This document shows positions 27,008-35,291 of a DNA stretch of 64,000 nt, in pieces. The notes beneath the pieces were generated by a model, which did no database searches, had not been told where the DNA came from, and saw only the letters and a list, made by a program, of their open reading frames with translations. The stretch's first letter is position 1. Each line of letters begins with the position of its first letter. The position numbers and the translations under genes were made by a program. The stretch comes from Agrobacterium salinitolerans (lineage in GTDB: Bacteria > Pseudomonadota > Alphaproteobacteria > Rhizobiales > Rhizobiaceae): positions 762,315 to 826,314 of the forward strand of contig NZ_MRDH01000006.1 of the NCBI RefSeq assembly GCF_002008225.1. Reading direction: 5' to 3'.

Positions 27008-27331
27008 TTATGCCCTTGGTCCGAACAGGATGATGGCGGTGCCGGCAAGGCAGACGATGCCGCCGGCGATATCCCACCTGTCCGGCGTTTGCCCTTCCAC
27101 GCCCCAGAGCCAGAAAAGCGAGGCAGCAATATAGATCCCGCCATAGGCGGCATAGGCCCTGCCCGCCGCCTCTGTCGGCACCAGCGTCAGAAGCCAGGCA
27201 AAAGCCGCCAGCGCCACCATGCCGGGCAACAATATCCAACCGGTCTTACCGAGTTTCAGCCAGGCCCAGAAGGAAAAACAGCCGGCGATTTCGGCAAGAG
27301 CCGCCAGAACGTAGATAAGATAGACCTTCAT
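27008..27331 (-). CDS. YnfA-family membrane protein
   Basis: A 107-residue protein of four transmembrane helices: [20 protein letters not shown], then the [19 protein letters not shown] helix, the [20 protein letters not shown] helix with the strongly conserved RAYAAYGG motif, and a final helix. YnfA proteins are SMR-like small multidrug efflux proteins. I chose ATG 27331 (MKVYLIYV) over the ATG seven codons upstream. It lies 10 bases upstream of the SRAP gene on the same strand, so the two may be cotranscribed. Confidence 0.92.
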   Translation of the reverse strand: MKVYLIYVLAALAEIAGCFSFWAWLKLGKTGWILLPGMVALAAFAWLLTLVPTEAAGRAYAAYGGIYIAASLFWLWGVEGQTPDRWDIAGGIVCLAGTAIILFGPRA

Positions 27332-27465
27332 TCCACCGTCTTTAGCATGCACAATCGCGTCCGTTCCGGACTATAACCATCGGCGCGGAAACCGGAATCG
27401 ATTTTTCCGAGCCACGATACCACGATAGACAGGCCGGAAACGGCCGAAACAAGCGAAAACCCTTC

Positions 27466-27882
27466 ATGACCCTTCGTATCAAGCCCCGTGCCGCCTCCTC
27501 CGCCATCGTCAGGAATGGAGACCGGCTGCTTCTCGTGCGCCGCATCAACCCACCCTCCAAGGACATGTTCGCCTTTCCGGGCGGTCGCGGCGAAGACGGC
27601 GAAACCCCGGCCGAGACTGCACTGCGCGAATTGCAGGAAGAAACCGGCATCGTCGCTCGCCGGCCGCAGCTTTTCGCGACATACGATCTTCCCTCGCGAG
27701 ATGCGGCAGGCCTGCTGACGAGCCATTATTTCCTGTCGGTTTTCACCGTGGAAACCGATGCCGACCCCCTCGTGACTGTCGGCGACGATGCGGCGGATGC
27801 GGGCTGGTACACATTGGCGGAAATTCGCCTGCTGCCCGCGCCCGAAAGCGTCGTCGAATGCGCCGAACGCCTGCTTGCATGA
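27466..27882 (+). CDS. NUDIX hydrolase
   Basis: A 138-residue NUDIX protein with the full box (residues 40-62: G, then E46, and RELQEETGI). NUDIX enzymes hydrolyse nucleoside diphosphates linked to another group; the short size and simple N-terminus fit a MutT/ADP-ribose-pyrophosphatase-like house-cleaning enzyme, but the substrate cannot be told. It is divergent from ynfA. The next gene may be coupled, as an ATG overlaps its stop codon at 27879. Confidence 0.92.
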   Translation: MTLRIKPRAASSAIVRNGDRLLLVRRINPPSKDMFAFPGGRGEDGETPAETALRELQEETGIVARRPQLFATYDLPSRDAAGLLTSHYFLSVFTVETDADPLVTVGDDAADAGWYTLAEIRLLPAPESVVECAERLLA

Positions 27883-27980
27883 TTGCCAGCCAGCCAGAAT
27901 CGCTATTATCTAGGATCGATCCGCCCGCCGGATGGTCACGAGCCAACAGTTCACGCGTATGTGTGGGGCAGAATAGAATT

Positions 27981-28418
27981 TTGATACGACCAACCATCTT
28001 CCTGTCTCTTTTTGTGACAATGCTTGCCGTATCAGGGCAAGAGGGCATCGCTTATGCGCAGCCTTCAAAATCCGTTTCTACGGCGCGTCCTGCGGAAGCG
28101 ACACCGCCCAAACCCGCTCCTTACGACGACAAGCTGGCGCGGCTTTCGGAAATATTGGGCGCGGTGCAATATCTGAGAACGTTGTGCCCCTCCTCCGGAC
28201 CGGAGGACTGGCGCAAATCGATGAGCGACCTTCTGGCCGCTGATACGGCCAACGAACCCGAACGCCGCCAGCGCATGACGGCCGCATTCAACCGTGGATA
28301 CCGCTCCTTTGCGGCTATCCACACCAGTTGCACACGCGCCGCCATCATGGCAGAAGAGAACTACCGTAACGAAGGGGCAACACTCGCGCAGGAAATCGCG
28401 TCCCGGTTCGGAAATTAG
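27981..28418 (+). CDS. TIGR02301-type exported protein of Rhizobiales
   Basis: A protein of about 145 residues with an N-terminal signal sequence (IRPTIFLSLFVTMLAVSG, with a likely cut after AYA). A mature part follows with PYDDKLARLSEILGAVQYLR and TLCPSS, the pattern I associate with the TIGR02301 family, a set of periplasmic proteins of unknown function. The start is uncertain: TTG at 27981 is used here, GTG at 27963 is possible, and the ATG at 27879 that overlaps the NUDIX stop would give a long unconserved N-terminus. Two cysteines (in LCPSS and HTSC) could form a disulfide. Confidence 0.8.
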   Translation: MIRPTIFLSLFVTMLAVSGQEGIAYAQPSKSVSTARPAEATPPKPAPYDDKLARLSEILGAVQYLRTLCPSSGPEDWRKSMSDLLAADTANEPERRQRMTAAFNRGYRSFAAIHTSCTRAAIMAEENYRNEGATLAQEIASRFGN

Positions 28419-28523
28419 AGGATTATTAACCTCTTTTCGCCGCAGGCCGTGCCGTTTTGATAAATGGCTGCTAGTGTTGTTAACAGGGTGGTAAGGACTT
28501 GCCCGCCCTGTCGAGGATGAAAA

Positions 28524-28781
28524 ATGCAGACAAGCCGTAACGAAATCGACGATATGATCGTGCATGAAAAAATGCAGGTCGCTCTGGAACACCAGAACGA
28601 GGCATGGGCTGACGGCATGGCCGACGGCATCGAGCCGGAGATCATCGCCGATGCCGCGATCGCTCTGGCCATGCGCGAAACCATCCGTATCCATGGCGAG
28701 GCCGGCGCTGAAGCAATGCTGGAATCGCTGCGCCAGCGCATGCTTCAGGGCGAATTTTCGCCGCAGCGGGTAATACAGTAA
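28524..28781 (+). CDS. Hypothetical protein (85 aa)
   Basis: An acidic, almost fully helical protein. It has MQTSRNEIDDMIVHEKMQVA, a repeated acidic stretch around DGMADGIEPEIIADAA, and a C-terminal helix ending LRQRMLQGEFSPQRVIQ. I recognise no family. It is preceded by a GAGGA ribosome site and followed after 14 bases by an exported protein gene on the same strand. Function unknown. Confidence 0.75.
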   Translation: MQTSRNEIDDMIVHEKMQVALEHQNEAWADGMADGIEPEIIADAAIALAMRETIRIHGEAGAEAMLESLRQRMLQGEFSPQRVIQ

Positions 28782-28795
28782 AGCCGGGGTCTATC

Positions 28796-29563
28796 ATGTC
28801 TTGCCTGAGCAAGGGGCTTTTGCGCTCTTCCGCCCTGCTGTCCATCCTGCTTGCGCTCGCCGCCAGCCCGATTGGCATGCCAGGCAGCGCCTTTGCCCTT
28901 TCCGAGCTGAAGCCGGCGCAGAACACCGAAAGCGAGCCGAAGGCTGAGAATGGCGGTGAACCGCAGCAGGCCCAGCCCGCGGAGCCGGACGAAATCGAAG
29001 GCGATTCGGAAGGCATTCCCCTGCCCGACCCGCTGGTGGACCGTTCCGCCAATCAGGCCAACCAGCAATCCTCCACGTCCGACAACACGCCTGAAATGTC
29101 TGTCGTGATCGAGCACGACATTTCCAAGGCGCCGGAACCCGTGCGCAAGCTGCGCCAGCAGATCATCGATGCCGCCGCCTCCGGCGATATCGAAAAGCTG
29201 CGCCCCTTCATCGCCGCCGGCCAGAACGAATTCCGCATCGACGGCAATGACGGCGAAGACCCGATTGCGGCGCTGAAAACTTATTCCGGCGATCCTGACG
29301 GGCTGGAAGTGCTGGCGATCATCATCGACCTGCTGTCGACCGGTTATGCCCATGTGGACGCCGGCACGCCTGACGAAGCCTATGTTTTCCCCTATTTTTC
29401 CGGAAAACCGCTGAATACGCTGACTGCGCCGGAAAAGGTGGAGCTTCTGCGAATCATTACGGCGGGCGATCTGGCTGACATGCAGGAATTTGGCAATTAC
29501 AGCTTTTATCGCGTCGGCATTTCGCCTGACGGCAAGTGGAAGTTCTTCACCGCCGGCGATTGA
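28796..29563 (+). CDS. Exported hypothetical protein (255 aa)
   Basis: Begins with a signal peptide (MSCLSKGLLRSSALLSILLA, cleavage probable after AFA). A low-complexity Glu/Pro/Gln/Ala linker covers residues 35-90. A folded part follows from about 95, opening with APEPVRKLRQQIIDAAASGD and IEKLRPFI, which resembles one ankyrin-like helix pair. The end reads YSFYRVGISPDGKWKFFTAGD. A periplasmic or envelope role is likely, but I recognise no named domain. Confidence 0.78.
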   Translation: MSCLSKGLLRSSALLSILLALAASPIGMPGSAFALSELKPAQNTESEPKAENGGEPQQAQPAEPDEIEGDSEGIPLPDPLVDRSANQANQQSSTSDNTPEMSVVIEHDISKAPEPVRKLRQQIIDAAASGDIEKLRPFIAAGQNEFRIDGNDGEDPIAALKTYSGDPDGLEVLAIIIDLLSTGYAHVDAGTPDEAYVFPYFSGKPLNTLTAPEKVELLRIITAGDLADMQEFGNYSFYRVGISPDGKWKFFTAGD

Positions 29564-29685
29564 TCGCACCGCAGCGCTTGCCGTTCTTTTGCAAAAATCC
29601 TAACTGTGCGGAATGAGCATTCCGGCAAATGCATCTGCATCTTGCCTGCTATCCGCATAGTCTCGACGAACCGAACGGTGACGCC

Positions 29686-30534
29686 ATGCCTTCCGCCTTT
29701 CTTGCCGACCGCCGTCTGATCCGGGTTTCCGGTACCGGCGCCGAGGAATTTTTGAACAACCTCATCACCGCAGATGTTGAAAACCTGCCGCAAGGCGAAG
29801 CAAGGGCCGCAGCCCTTCTGACGCCGCAGGGCAAGATTCTGTTCGATTTTCTGATCTGGCGCGATGGCGGGGACTATCTGATCGAGACGGGTGCGGCCGA
29901 ACTGGACGCGCTGTTGCGCCGCCTGACCATGTACAAGCTGCGTGCACCGGTCGACCTCAAAGCCGAGACGGTGGAAGGCGTGAGCGTTTTCTGGAACGAG
30001 ACTGCGCCGGCGGCAGGCATCCGGGATGGCCGTTTCGCCAAAGCCGGCATCGATCTCTACCGTATACCGGGCGCCTCCGCATCCGGCGACATCGCTGCCT
30101 ATGATGCGCTCCGTATCGAGCAGGGCATTGCCGAATCGGGTCGGGATTATGCGCTTCAGGATGCTTTTCCGCACGATGTGCTAATGGATGTGAATGACGG
30201 CGTTTCCTTCAATAAGGGTTGTTTTGTCGGTCAGGAAGTCGTCTCGCGCATGAAACATCGCGGCACGGCAAGACGCCGCGTCGTCAGCGTTTCGGCCGAA
30301 GTCGCGCTTTCCGCCAGCGGAACGGAGATTACTGCCGATGGAAAGCCGGTCGGCGTGCTCGGAACCGTTTCCGGTAACAGGGCGCTCGCCATTGTGCGGA
30401 TCGACCGTATTGCCGATGCGCTTGCTTCGGGTACGCCGCTTCTTGCCGGGAATGTTCCCGTGACGGTGGCCCTGCCGGCGTGGAGCGGCCTTTCCTTGCC
30501 GACGGCCGATCCGGCAGCGCGCGCGGAGGACTGA
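29686..30534 (+). CDS. ygfZ: YgfZ-family folate-binding protein (Fe-S cluster assembly factor)
   Basis: A 282-residue protein of the GcvT-like YgfZ/COG0354 family, which uses tetrahydrofolate in assembly or repair of certain [4Fe-4S] clusters. The signature KGCFVGQE with the essential cysteine lies near residue 178, followed by VVSRMKHRG. The N-terminal GcvT fold starts RLIRVSGTGAEEFLNNLI. The start is ATG 29686; the upstream ATG at 29629 would add an unconserved leader. The next gene begins two bases after the stop. Confidence 0.93.
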   Translation: MPSAFLADRRLIRVSGTGAEEFLNNLITADVENLPQGEARAAALLTPQGKILFDFLIWRDGGDYLIETGAAELDALLRRLTMYKLRAPVDLKAETVEGVSVFWNETAPAAGIRDGRFAKAGIDLYRIPGASASGDIAAYDALRIEQGIAESGRDYALQDAFPHDVLMDVNDGVSFNKGCFVGQEVVSRMKHRGTARRRVVSVSAEVALSASGTEITADGKPVGVLGTVSGNRALAIVRIDRIADALASGTPLLAGNVPVTVALPAWSGLSLPTADPAARAED

Positions 30535-30536
30535 GA

Positions 30537-31160
30537 GTGACGCCCGCAAAAAGCCTGCGCGCCTGGCAGCGCATGCTGTCCGGTCGGCGGCTCGATCTGC
30601 TCGACCCTTCGCCGCTCGATGTGGAAATCGTCGATATTGCCCATGGCCTTGCCCGCGTAGCCCGCTGGAACGGCCAGACGCGCGGCGACCATGCCTTTTC
30701 CGTGGCCCAGCATTGCCTCATCGTCGAGACCATCTTCTGCCGCATGTGCACCGGTGCCACGCCTGACGAGATGCAGATGGCGCTTCTGCACGATGCGCCG
30801 GAATATGTCATCGGCGACATGATCTCGCCGTTCAAATCGGTGGTCGGCGGTGGTTACAAGACCGTGGAAAAACGCCTGGAAGCCGCGGTGCATCTGCGTT
30901 TCGGCCTGCCGCCGCATGCATCGCGCGAATTGAAGGACCGCATCAAGAGGGCCGATACGGTCGCCGCCTTTTTCGAAGCGACGGAACTTGCCGGTTTTTC
31001 CACCGCCGAGGCGCAGAAGTTCTTCGGCCTGCCCCGCGGCATCACCCGCGATATGTTCGACATGACGCCCCTGCCCTCGACTGAAGCGCAAAAGCTTTTC
31101 ATTGAGCGTTTTGAGGCGATTGAAGAACTGCGTATGGTCAAGACGGGAAGTGCGACATGA
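30537..31160 (+). CDS. HD-domain phosphohydrolase (YfbR-like)
   Basis: A 207-residue HD-superfamily protein. Metal-ligand motifs are HAFSVAQH (first His), LLHDAPEYVIGD (HD pair) and the later RIKRADTVAAF aspartate. This arrangement matches YfbR-type 5'-deoxynucleotidases and related HD hydrolases. Translation probably starts at the GTG at 30537, two bases after the ygfZ stop; there is no in-frame ATG nearby except inside ygfZ. It overlaps the phosphatase gene by four bases, forming a ygfZ-HD-PTP operon. Confidence 0.88.
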   Translation: MTPAKSLRAWQRMLSGRRLDLLDPSPLDVEIVDIAHGLARVARWNGQTRGDHAFSVAQHCLIVETIFCRMCTGATPDEMQMALLHDAPEYVIGDMISPFKSVVGGGYKTVEKRLEAAVHLRFGLPPHASRELKDRIKRADTVAAFFEATELAGFSTAEAQKFFGLPRGITRDMFDMTPLPSTEAQKLFIERFEAIEELRMVKTGSAT

Positions 31161-31675
31161 CCGCCATTGTCGTATCGCCGCTGTCGCGGATCGCGGAGAT
31201 GGCCGTGAAGCACAAGGCCCGCGAAATGGTGACGCTGATCGCCAAAGAGCAGTCCTTTCACCGCCCTGCCGTCATTGCCGCAGACCGGCACCTGACGCTT
31301 GCCATGAACGACATTGCATTCAAGGGCACCGCCGATCTCATCGCGCCGGACGATGCGCATGTGCTGAAGCTAATCGATTTTGCCCGGCAATGGGACCAGT
31401 CCGCGCCGCTGCTCATCCATTGCTGGATGGGTGTTTCGCGCTCACCCGCCGCCGCCGTCATCGCAGCCCTCAGCCTTTATCCGGACCAGGATGAGAACGA
31501 ACTCGCCGGGCGATTGCGGGCGGTTTCCCCTTACGCCACGCCGAATGCCCGTATCATCGCCATTGGCGACCGGCTTCTGAGGCGCGACGGGCGACTTGTC
31601 AGCGCGATAAAGGCGATCGGCAGGGGTGCGGATACCGACGGCAACGTGCCTTTCGTGCTGCCGCTTGGCGGCTGA
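31157..31675 (+). CDS. Protein-tyrosine/dual-specificity phosphatase-like protein
   Basis: A 172-residue protein with a cysteine phosphatase loop, HCWMGVSRS, in which C89 and R95 form the Cys-x5-Arg catalytic pocket. The preceding NDIAFKGTADLIAPDDAHV segment supplies the possible general-acid aspartate. Rhizobial genomes hold many such small phosphatases, which may act on sugars, inositol phosphates or tyrosine phosphate. The start codon overlaps the stop of the HD gene. The substrate is unknown. Confidence 0.87.
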   Translation: MTAIVVSPLSRIAEMAVKHKAREMVTLIAKEQSFHRPAVIAADRHLTLAMNDIAFKGTADLIAPDDAHVLKLIDFARQWDQSAPLLIHCWMGVSRSPAAAVIAALSLYPDQDENELAGRLRAVSPYATPNARIIAIGDRLLRRDGRLVSAIKAIGRGADTDGNVPFVLPLGG

Positions 31676-31753
31676 AGCCCGAATTTTGGCGGAACCGCCA
31701 AGGCGCCCGTTCGTTACCAACGCTGAACAGCAATAAAGATTACGGGACAATTC

Positions 31754-32575
31754 ATGGAACAGCAGGCAGCGGATATCTTCGTCGCATCGCAGGCAGCCGT
31801 TCGGCAGGCCAGCGCCCTGGCAGTGCAATATTCCTTTTCGGTCATTGGCGCGCTTCTTCTTCTGATCATCGGCTGGTTGGCCGCAACATTCCTGCAACGC
31901 TGGGCATTTCAGGGCCTGTCGCGCGTTCGCGGCTTCGATGCGACGCTAGCCGGTTTTTTTGCCGGGGCGGTCCGCTATGTCGTGCTAATTCTGGTTCTGG
32001 TCATGGTGCTTAGCCAGTTCGGTGTACAAACAGCGTCCATTCTTGCAGTTCTCGGCGCCGCCGGCCTTGCCATCGGCCTTGCGTTGCAGGGCACGTTGCA
32101 GAACATCGCCGCGGGCATCATGCTCGTGGTGCTGCGTCCCTTCCGCGTCGGCGAATATATCGAGACGACCACCGTCAAGGGAACCATCATCGAGATCGGG
32201 CTGTTCGCCACCGAGCTCAAGACGAGCGACGGGCTTTATCGCCTTGCACCCAACTCGACCCTGTGGAACGTGCCGATCACCAATTACAGCCGCTTTCCGT
32301 CGCGCCGTCATGAAGTGAGCCTGACGGTCAAGAACGACGAGGACCTCGCCGCCGCACAGGATATGCTGATGCGGGTGGCGCGATCCGAAAGCCGCGTGCT
32401 GCTGGATCCAGCCCCCGTGACCTTTGTGGATTCAGTCAGTGCGGACAGCGCCACGGTGAAATTACGCTACTGGGTGCGCAGCGACAGTTACTTTACAACG
32501 ACCCGCGACGTGACGAAGGCCATGAAACTCGCCTTTGACGAGCGCAAGGCGGACATAAGCGCGCAACCCGCCTGA
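31754..32575 (+). CDS. Small-conductance mechanosensitive channel (MscS family)
   Basis: A 273-residue MscS-like channel that releases solutes on osmotic downshock. Three membrane helices lie at about 24-46, 70-95 and 98-125. The third carries the pore motif GAAGLAIGLALQGTLQNIAAGI. The beta domain follows, with PFRVGEYIETTTVKGTIIEIG, and then the C-terminal alpha/beta domain. The length equals that of E. coli MscS without an extra tail. Monocistronic with its own terminator. Confidence 0.95.
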   Translation: MEQQAADIFVASQAAVRQASALAVQYSFSVIGALLLLIIGWLAATFLQRWAFQGLSRVRGFDATLAGFFAGAVRYVVLILVLVMVLSQFGVQTASILAVLGAAGLAIGLALQGTLQNIAAGIMLVVLRPFRVGEYIETTTVKGTIIEIGLFATELKTSDGLYRLAPNSTLWNVPITNYSRFPSRRHEVSLTVKNDEDLAAAQDMLMRVARSESRVLLDPAPVTFVDSVSADSATVKLRYWVRSDSYFTTTRDVTKAMKLAFDERKADISAQPA

Positions 32576-32598
32576 GGCGTTGCACCTTACCCTCTTTC

Positions 32599-32632
32599 AA
32601 GCGCGACGGCTGCAAAGCCATCGCGCTTTTTC
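32599..32632 (+). terminator. Terminator after mscS
   Basis: AGCGCGA and TCGCGCT arms with an inner GGC/GCC pairing, then a run of five T, about 25 bases after the mscS stop. Confidence 0.85.
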
Positions 32633-32691
32633 GTTGCACCGAGCCGGGACGCCACTTGCATCCCTCGAACGCGGCCTTTATGGATCATGAT

Positions 32692-32704
32692 GTAATGTTA
32701 TTAC
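32692..32704. promoter_or_regulatory. Candidate Zur operator upstream of zinT
   Basis: GTAATGTTATTAC is a 5-3-5 inverted repeat 38 bases before the zinT start. The alphaproteobacterial Zur box is an AT-rich palindrome containing such GTAAT/ATTAC or ATGTTAT/ATAACAT arms, and ZinT genes are typical Zur targets. Assignment is inference from sequence plus family knowledge. Confidence 0.65.
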
Positions 32705-32741
32705 GTAACTTGCCATTATGAAGATAAGAGGGCCGAAACAA

Positions 32742-33428
32742 ATGCAGAAGATACTCACCCGCGTCACCGGCGCCGTCGCACTTGGTTCCATGCTGCTGGC
32801 GACGACCGCGGCGATGGCCGCCGGCGGCGACAAATCCGCTGCCCACAGCCACGACCATGGGCACGATCATGGCCACCAGATGACCGAGGCGGAAAAGCAG
32901 ATTTACAAGGGCTACTTCGAAGATGCCCAGGTGAAACCGCGCGCGCTTTCCGACTGGGAAGGCAACTGGCAATCGGTCTACCCCTATCTGCTGAACGGCT
33001 CGCTCGATTCCGTCATGGCCGAAAAGGCGGCGCATGGCGACAAGACCGCGGCGGAGTACCGCGCCTATTACGAGATCGGCTACAAGACCGATGTGAACCG
33101 CATCGTCATCAAGGCCGACAGCGTGGCATTCTACAAGGACGGCAAGCCCGCTGAAGGCACCTATGTCAGCGACGGCCATGAAATCCTGACCTACAAGAAG
33201 GGCAATCGCGGCGTACGCTATATCTTCAAGAAAACCGCCGGCGACGAGGCCGCGCCGCAATTCATCCAGTTCAGCGACCATTCCATTGCTCCGGTCAAAG
33301 CCGGCCATTACCATCTCTATTGGGGCAACGACCGCAAGGCGCTGCTGGACGAAGTGACCAATTGGCCGACCTACTACCCGTTCCTGATGGACGGCGGCGA
33401 TATCGTGGAAGAAATGGCGGCGCATTAA
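32742..33428 (+). CDS. zinT: Periplasmic zinc-binding protein ZinT
   Basis: A 228-residue zinc-deficiency protein that binds zinc in the periplasm and helps deliver it to the ZnuABC importer. It has a signal peptide cut near residue 26 and a His-rich stretch at residues 35-45 (alternating H, six histidines). The lipocalin-like ZinT/YodA domain opens with DWEGNWQSVYPYL and has the paired histidines in AGHYHLYWG. I use the ATG at 32742, because a GAGGG site precedes it; the ATG at 32718 is possible but lacks one. A Zur-box-like palindrome lies upstream. Confidence 0.93.
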   Translation: MQKILTRVTGAVALGSMLLATTAAMAAGGDKSAAHSHDHGHDHGHQMTEAEKQIYKGYFEDAQVKPRALSDWEGNWQSVYPYLLNGSLDSVMAEKAAHGDKTAAEYRAYYEIGYKTDVNRIVIKADSVAFYKDGKPAEGTYVSDGHEILTYKKGNRGVRYIFKKTAGDEAAPQFIQFSDHSIAPVKAGHYHLYWGNDRKALLDEVTNWPTYYPFLMDGGDIVEEMAAH

Positions 33429-33445
33429 CTTCGCATGACATTCCG

Positions 33446-33472
33446 GCACGGGCATATTCTTCATGCCCGTGC
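33446..33472. terminator. Hairpin between convergent zinT and ABC permease
   Basis: GCACGGGCAT and ATGCCCGTGC form a perfect 10-bp stem with a seven-base loop in the 50-base gap between convergent genes. A T run is absent on the zinT side, but the position fits a shared bidirectional terminator. Confidence 0.7.
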
Positions 33473-33480
33473 TGCATTCC

Positions 33481-34299
33481 TTATTGCCCCATGGTGGAGC
33501 GATGCGCCCAGCCGGTCATGCGCTTTTCAAGCCACGCCATGATCGCATACATGGCGATGCCTTCCACCGCGAGCATCAGCAGGCCAGCAAAGACCAGAGG
33601 CACGTTGAACTGACTCTGCGCCGAACTCATCATGTTGCCGAGGCCGTAATTAGAAGCGACGGTCTCCGACACGACCGAGCCGACGAAGGCGAGCGTGATG
33701 GCGATTTTGAGCGAGCCGAAGAAATAAGGCATGGACCGCGGAATACCGACCTTCAGCATGATGTCCATCTTCTTGGCGCCGAGCGCCCGTAGCACATCTT
33801 CGGTTTCCGGCTCGATGGTGGCAAGGCCGGTGGCGACATTGACGACGATGGGAAAGAAGGAAATCAGGAAAGCGGTCAGAACGGCGGGGACCGTGCCGAT
33901 GCCGAACCAGATAACGAGGATAGGCACCAGCGCCACCTTCGGAATGGCGTTGAAGCCGATCATCAGCGGATAAAGCCCGGCATAGATGGTTTTCGACCAG
34001 CCGATGAACAGGCCGATAGCGAGACCGGCGGCCACAGCAATGGCGAAGCCCAGCGTCGTGGTATACAGCGTTTGCAGCGAATTCTTCCAGATCGGCGACC
34101 AATATTGCACGATGGCCTGCCCGACCCTGACCGGCGACGGCAGGATGGTGGGCGGCATTTTCAGCGCGTAGACAAGCAGTTCCCACAATACGAAAAGCGC
34201 CAGCGTATAAAGCCATGGGGCGGCTTTCACCCAGTTGACGCAGGCAATCAGCGGTTTGCGCGGCTCAGTCGTGACGGTGGTTTCCATGATCGCGCTCAT
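33481..34299 (-). CDS. ABC transporter permease (NitT/TauT type)
   Basis: A 272-residue permease with six helices. The cytoplasmic EAA loop is EDVLRALGAKKMDIMLKVGIPRSMPYFFG (IPRSMP shown in the last part). It belongs to the SsuC/TauC/ThiX-like group of the nitrate/sulfonate/taurine import family. The start overlaps the stop of the ATPase gene by four bases. The substrate of the transporter is given by the binding protein further upstream; see that entry. Confidence 0.92.
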   Translation of the reverse strand: MSAIMETTVTTEPRKPLIACVNWVKAAPWLYTLALFVLWELLVYALKMPPTILPSPVRVGQAIVQYWSPIWKNSLQTLYTTTLGFAIAVAAGLAIGLFIGWSKTIYAGLYPLMIGFNAIPKVALVPILVIWFGIGTVPAVLTAFLISFFPIVVNVATGLATIEPETEDVLRALGAKKMDIMLKVGIPRSMPYFFGSLKIAITLAFVGSVVSETVASNYGLGNMMSSAQSQFNVPLVFAGLLMLAVEGIAMYAIMAWLEKRMTGWAHRSTMGQ

Positions 34300-35084
34300 G
34301 CCGCCACCCTCGCCTGCGCGATTTCGCCATGCAGTGCCTGCACCATGTCGTTGAAACCTTTGTCATACATGATATCGAGCTGGCGCGGGCGGGCGAAAGG
34401 CACGCGATGTTCCGCCAGCAACCGGCCCGGCCTTGCACTCATCACAAAAATCTTGTCGGCCAGAAATGTCGCCTCGCGCAGATCATGGGTCACGAGGATG
34501 ATGGTGACGCGCTGCGCGGCGTGCAGATCGCGAATGACGCACCACAACTCCTCGCGGGTGAAGGCGTCGAGCGCGCCGAATGGCTCGTCGAGCATCAGCA
34601 GTTCCGGCTCATGGATCAGCGCCCGGCAGAGATTGGCGCGCTGCTGCATGCCGCCGGAAAGCTGCCACGGATATTTGGAGCCAAAGCCCTTCAGACCGAC
34701 GATCTCCAGAAGACGCTCGGCTTTCGCGACATATTCCGCCTTGTGGGCGCGCAGGCGACGACGGTGTTTCTCGACGATCTCCAGCGGCAGCAGGATGTTC
34801 TCAAGCGTCGTGCGCCAGGGCAGCATCGTCGGATTCTGAAACGCCATGCCGACGATGGAGACCGGCTCCGTGACCTGCCGCCCGGCAACGATGACATTGC
34901 CCCTTTGCGGAATATGCAGCCCCGTCACCAGCTTCATCAGCGTGGACTTGCCGCAGCCGGACGGGCCGACGACAGCCGCGAATTCCCCCTTGTCGACCGT
35001 CAGGTTCAAACCGGATACGGCCAGCGTTCCGGCGGAACCGCCGTAACGCATGTCGACATTATCTATTTCCACGAGACGTGACAT
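34296..35084 (-). CDS. ABC transporter ATP-binding protein (NitT/TauT type)
   Basis: A 262-residue ATPase with Walker A GPSGCGKST (near residue 41), Q-loop AFQNPTMLPW, signature LSGGMQQR and Walker B LLMLDEPFGALD with the H-loop THDLREA. The MLPWRTTLENI segment is typical of the NitT/TauT importers. It is coupled to the permease downstream by a four-base overlap but is separated from the binding-protein gene upstream by about 200 bases that hold a palindromic element. Confidence 0.94.
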   Translation of the reverse strand: MSRLVEIDNVDMRYGGSAGTLAVSGLNLTVDKGEFAAVVGPSGCGKSTLMKLVTGLHIPQRGNVIVAGRQVTEPVSIVGMAFQNPTMLPWRTTLENILLPLEIVEKHRRRLRAHKAEYVAKAERLLEIVGLKGFGSKYPWQLSGGMQQRANLCRALIHEPELLMLDEPFGALDAFTREELWCVIRDLHAAQRVTIILVTHDLREATFLADKIFVMSARPGRLLAEHRVPFARPRQLDIMYDKGFNDMVQALHGEIAQARVAA

Positions 35085-35141
35085 CGCAGTTCCGTTTTCA
35101 GTTGCTGATCGGGCTTTTGAACCCCGCAGCGTTGCCGCTTG

Positions 35142-35262
35142 TTTCTTCTCCCCGAGGGGGAGAAGGTGGCCCGAAGGGTCGGATGAGGGGGCAAGCGTAG
35201 AGATATACGGAGAGCTTGCCCCCTCATCCCGCTGCCGCGGACTTCTCCCCGGCGGAGAGAAG
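35142..35262. repeat. Palindromic intergenic element, family A, copy 2 (inside ABC operon)
   Basis: Starts TTTCTTCTCCCCGAGGGGGA and ends with the inverted GGACTTCTCCCCGGCGGAGA. Between them are GGTCGGATGAGGGGGCAAGC and its inverted partner near 35215-35230. It fills the gap between the binding-protein gene and the ATPase gene of one transporter. Confidence 0.85.
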
Positions 35263-35291
35263 AATCGGGCCGCACCCGCTCATTTCACCCA

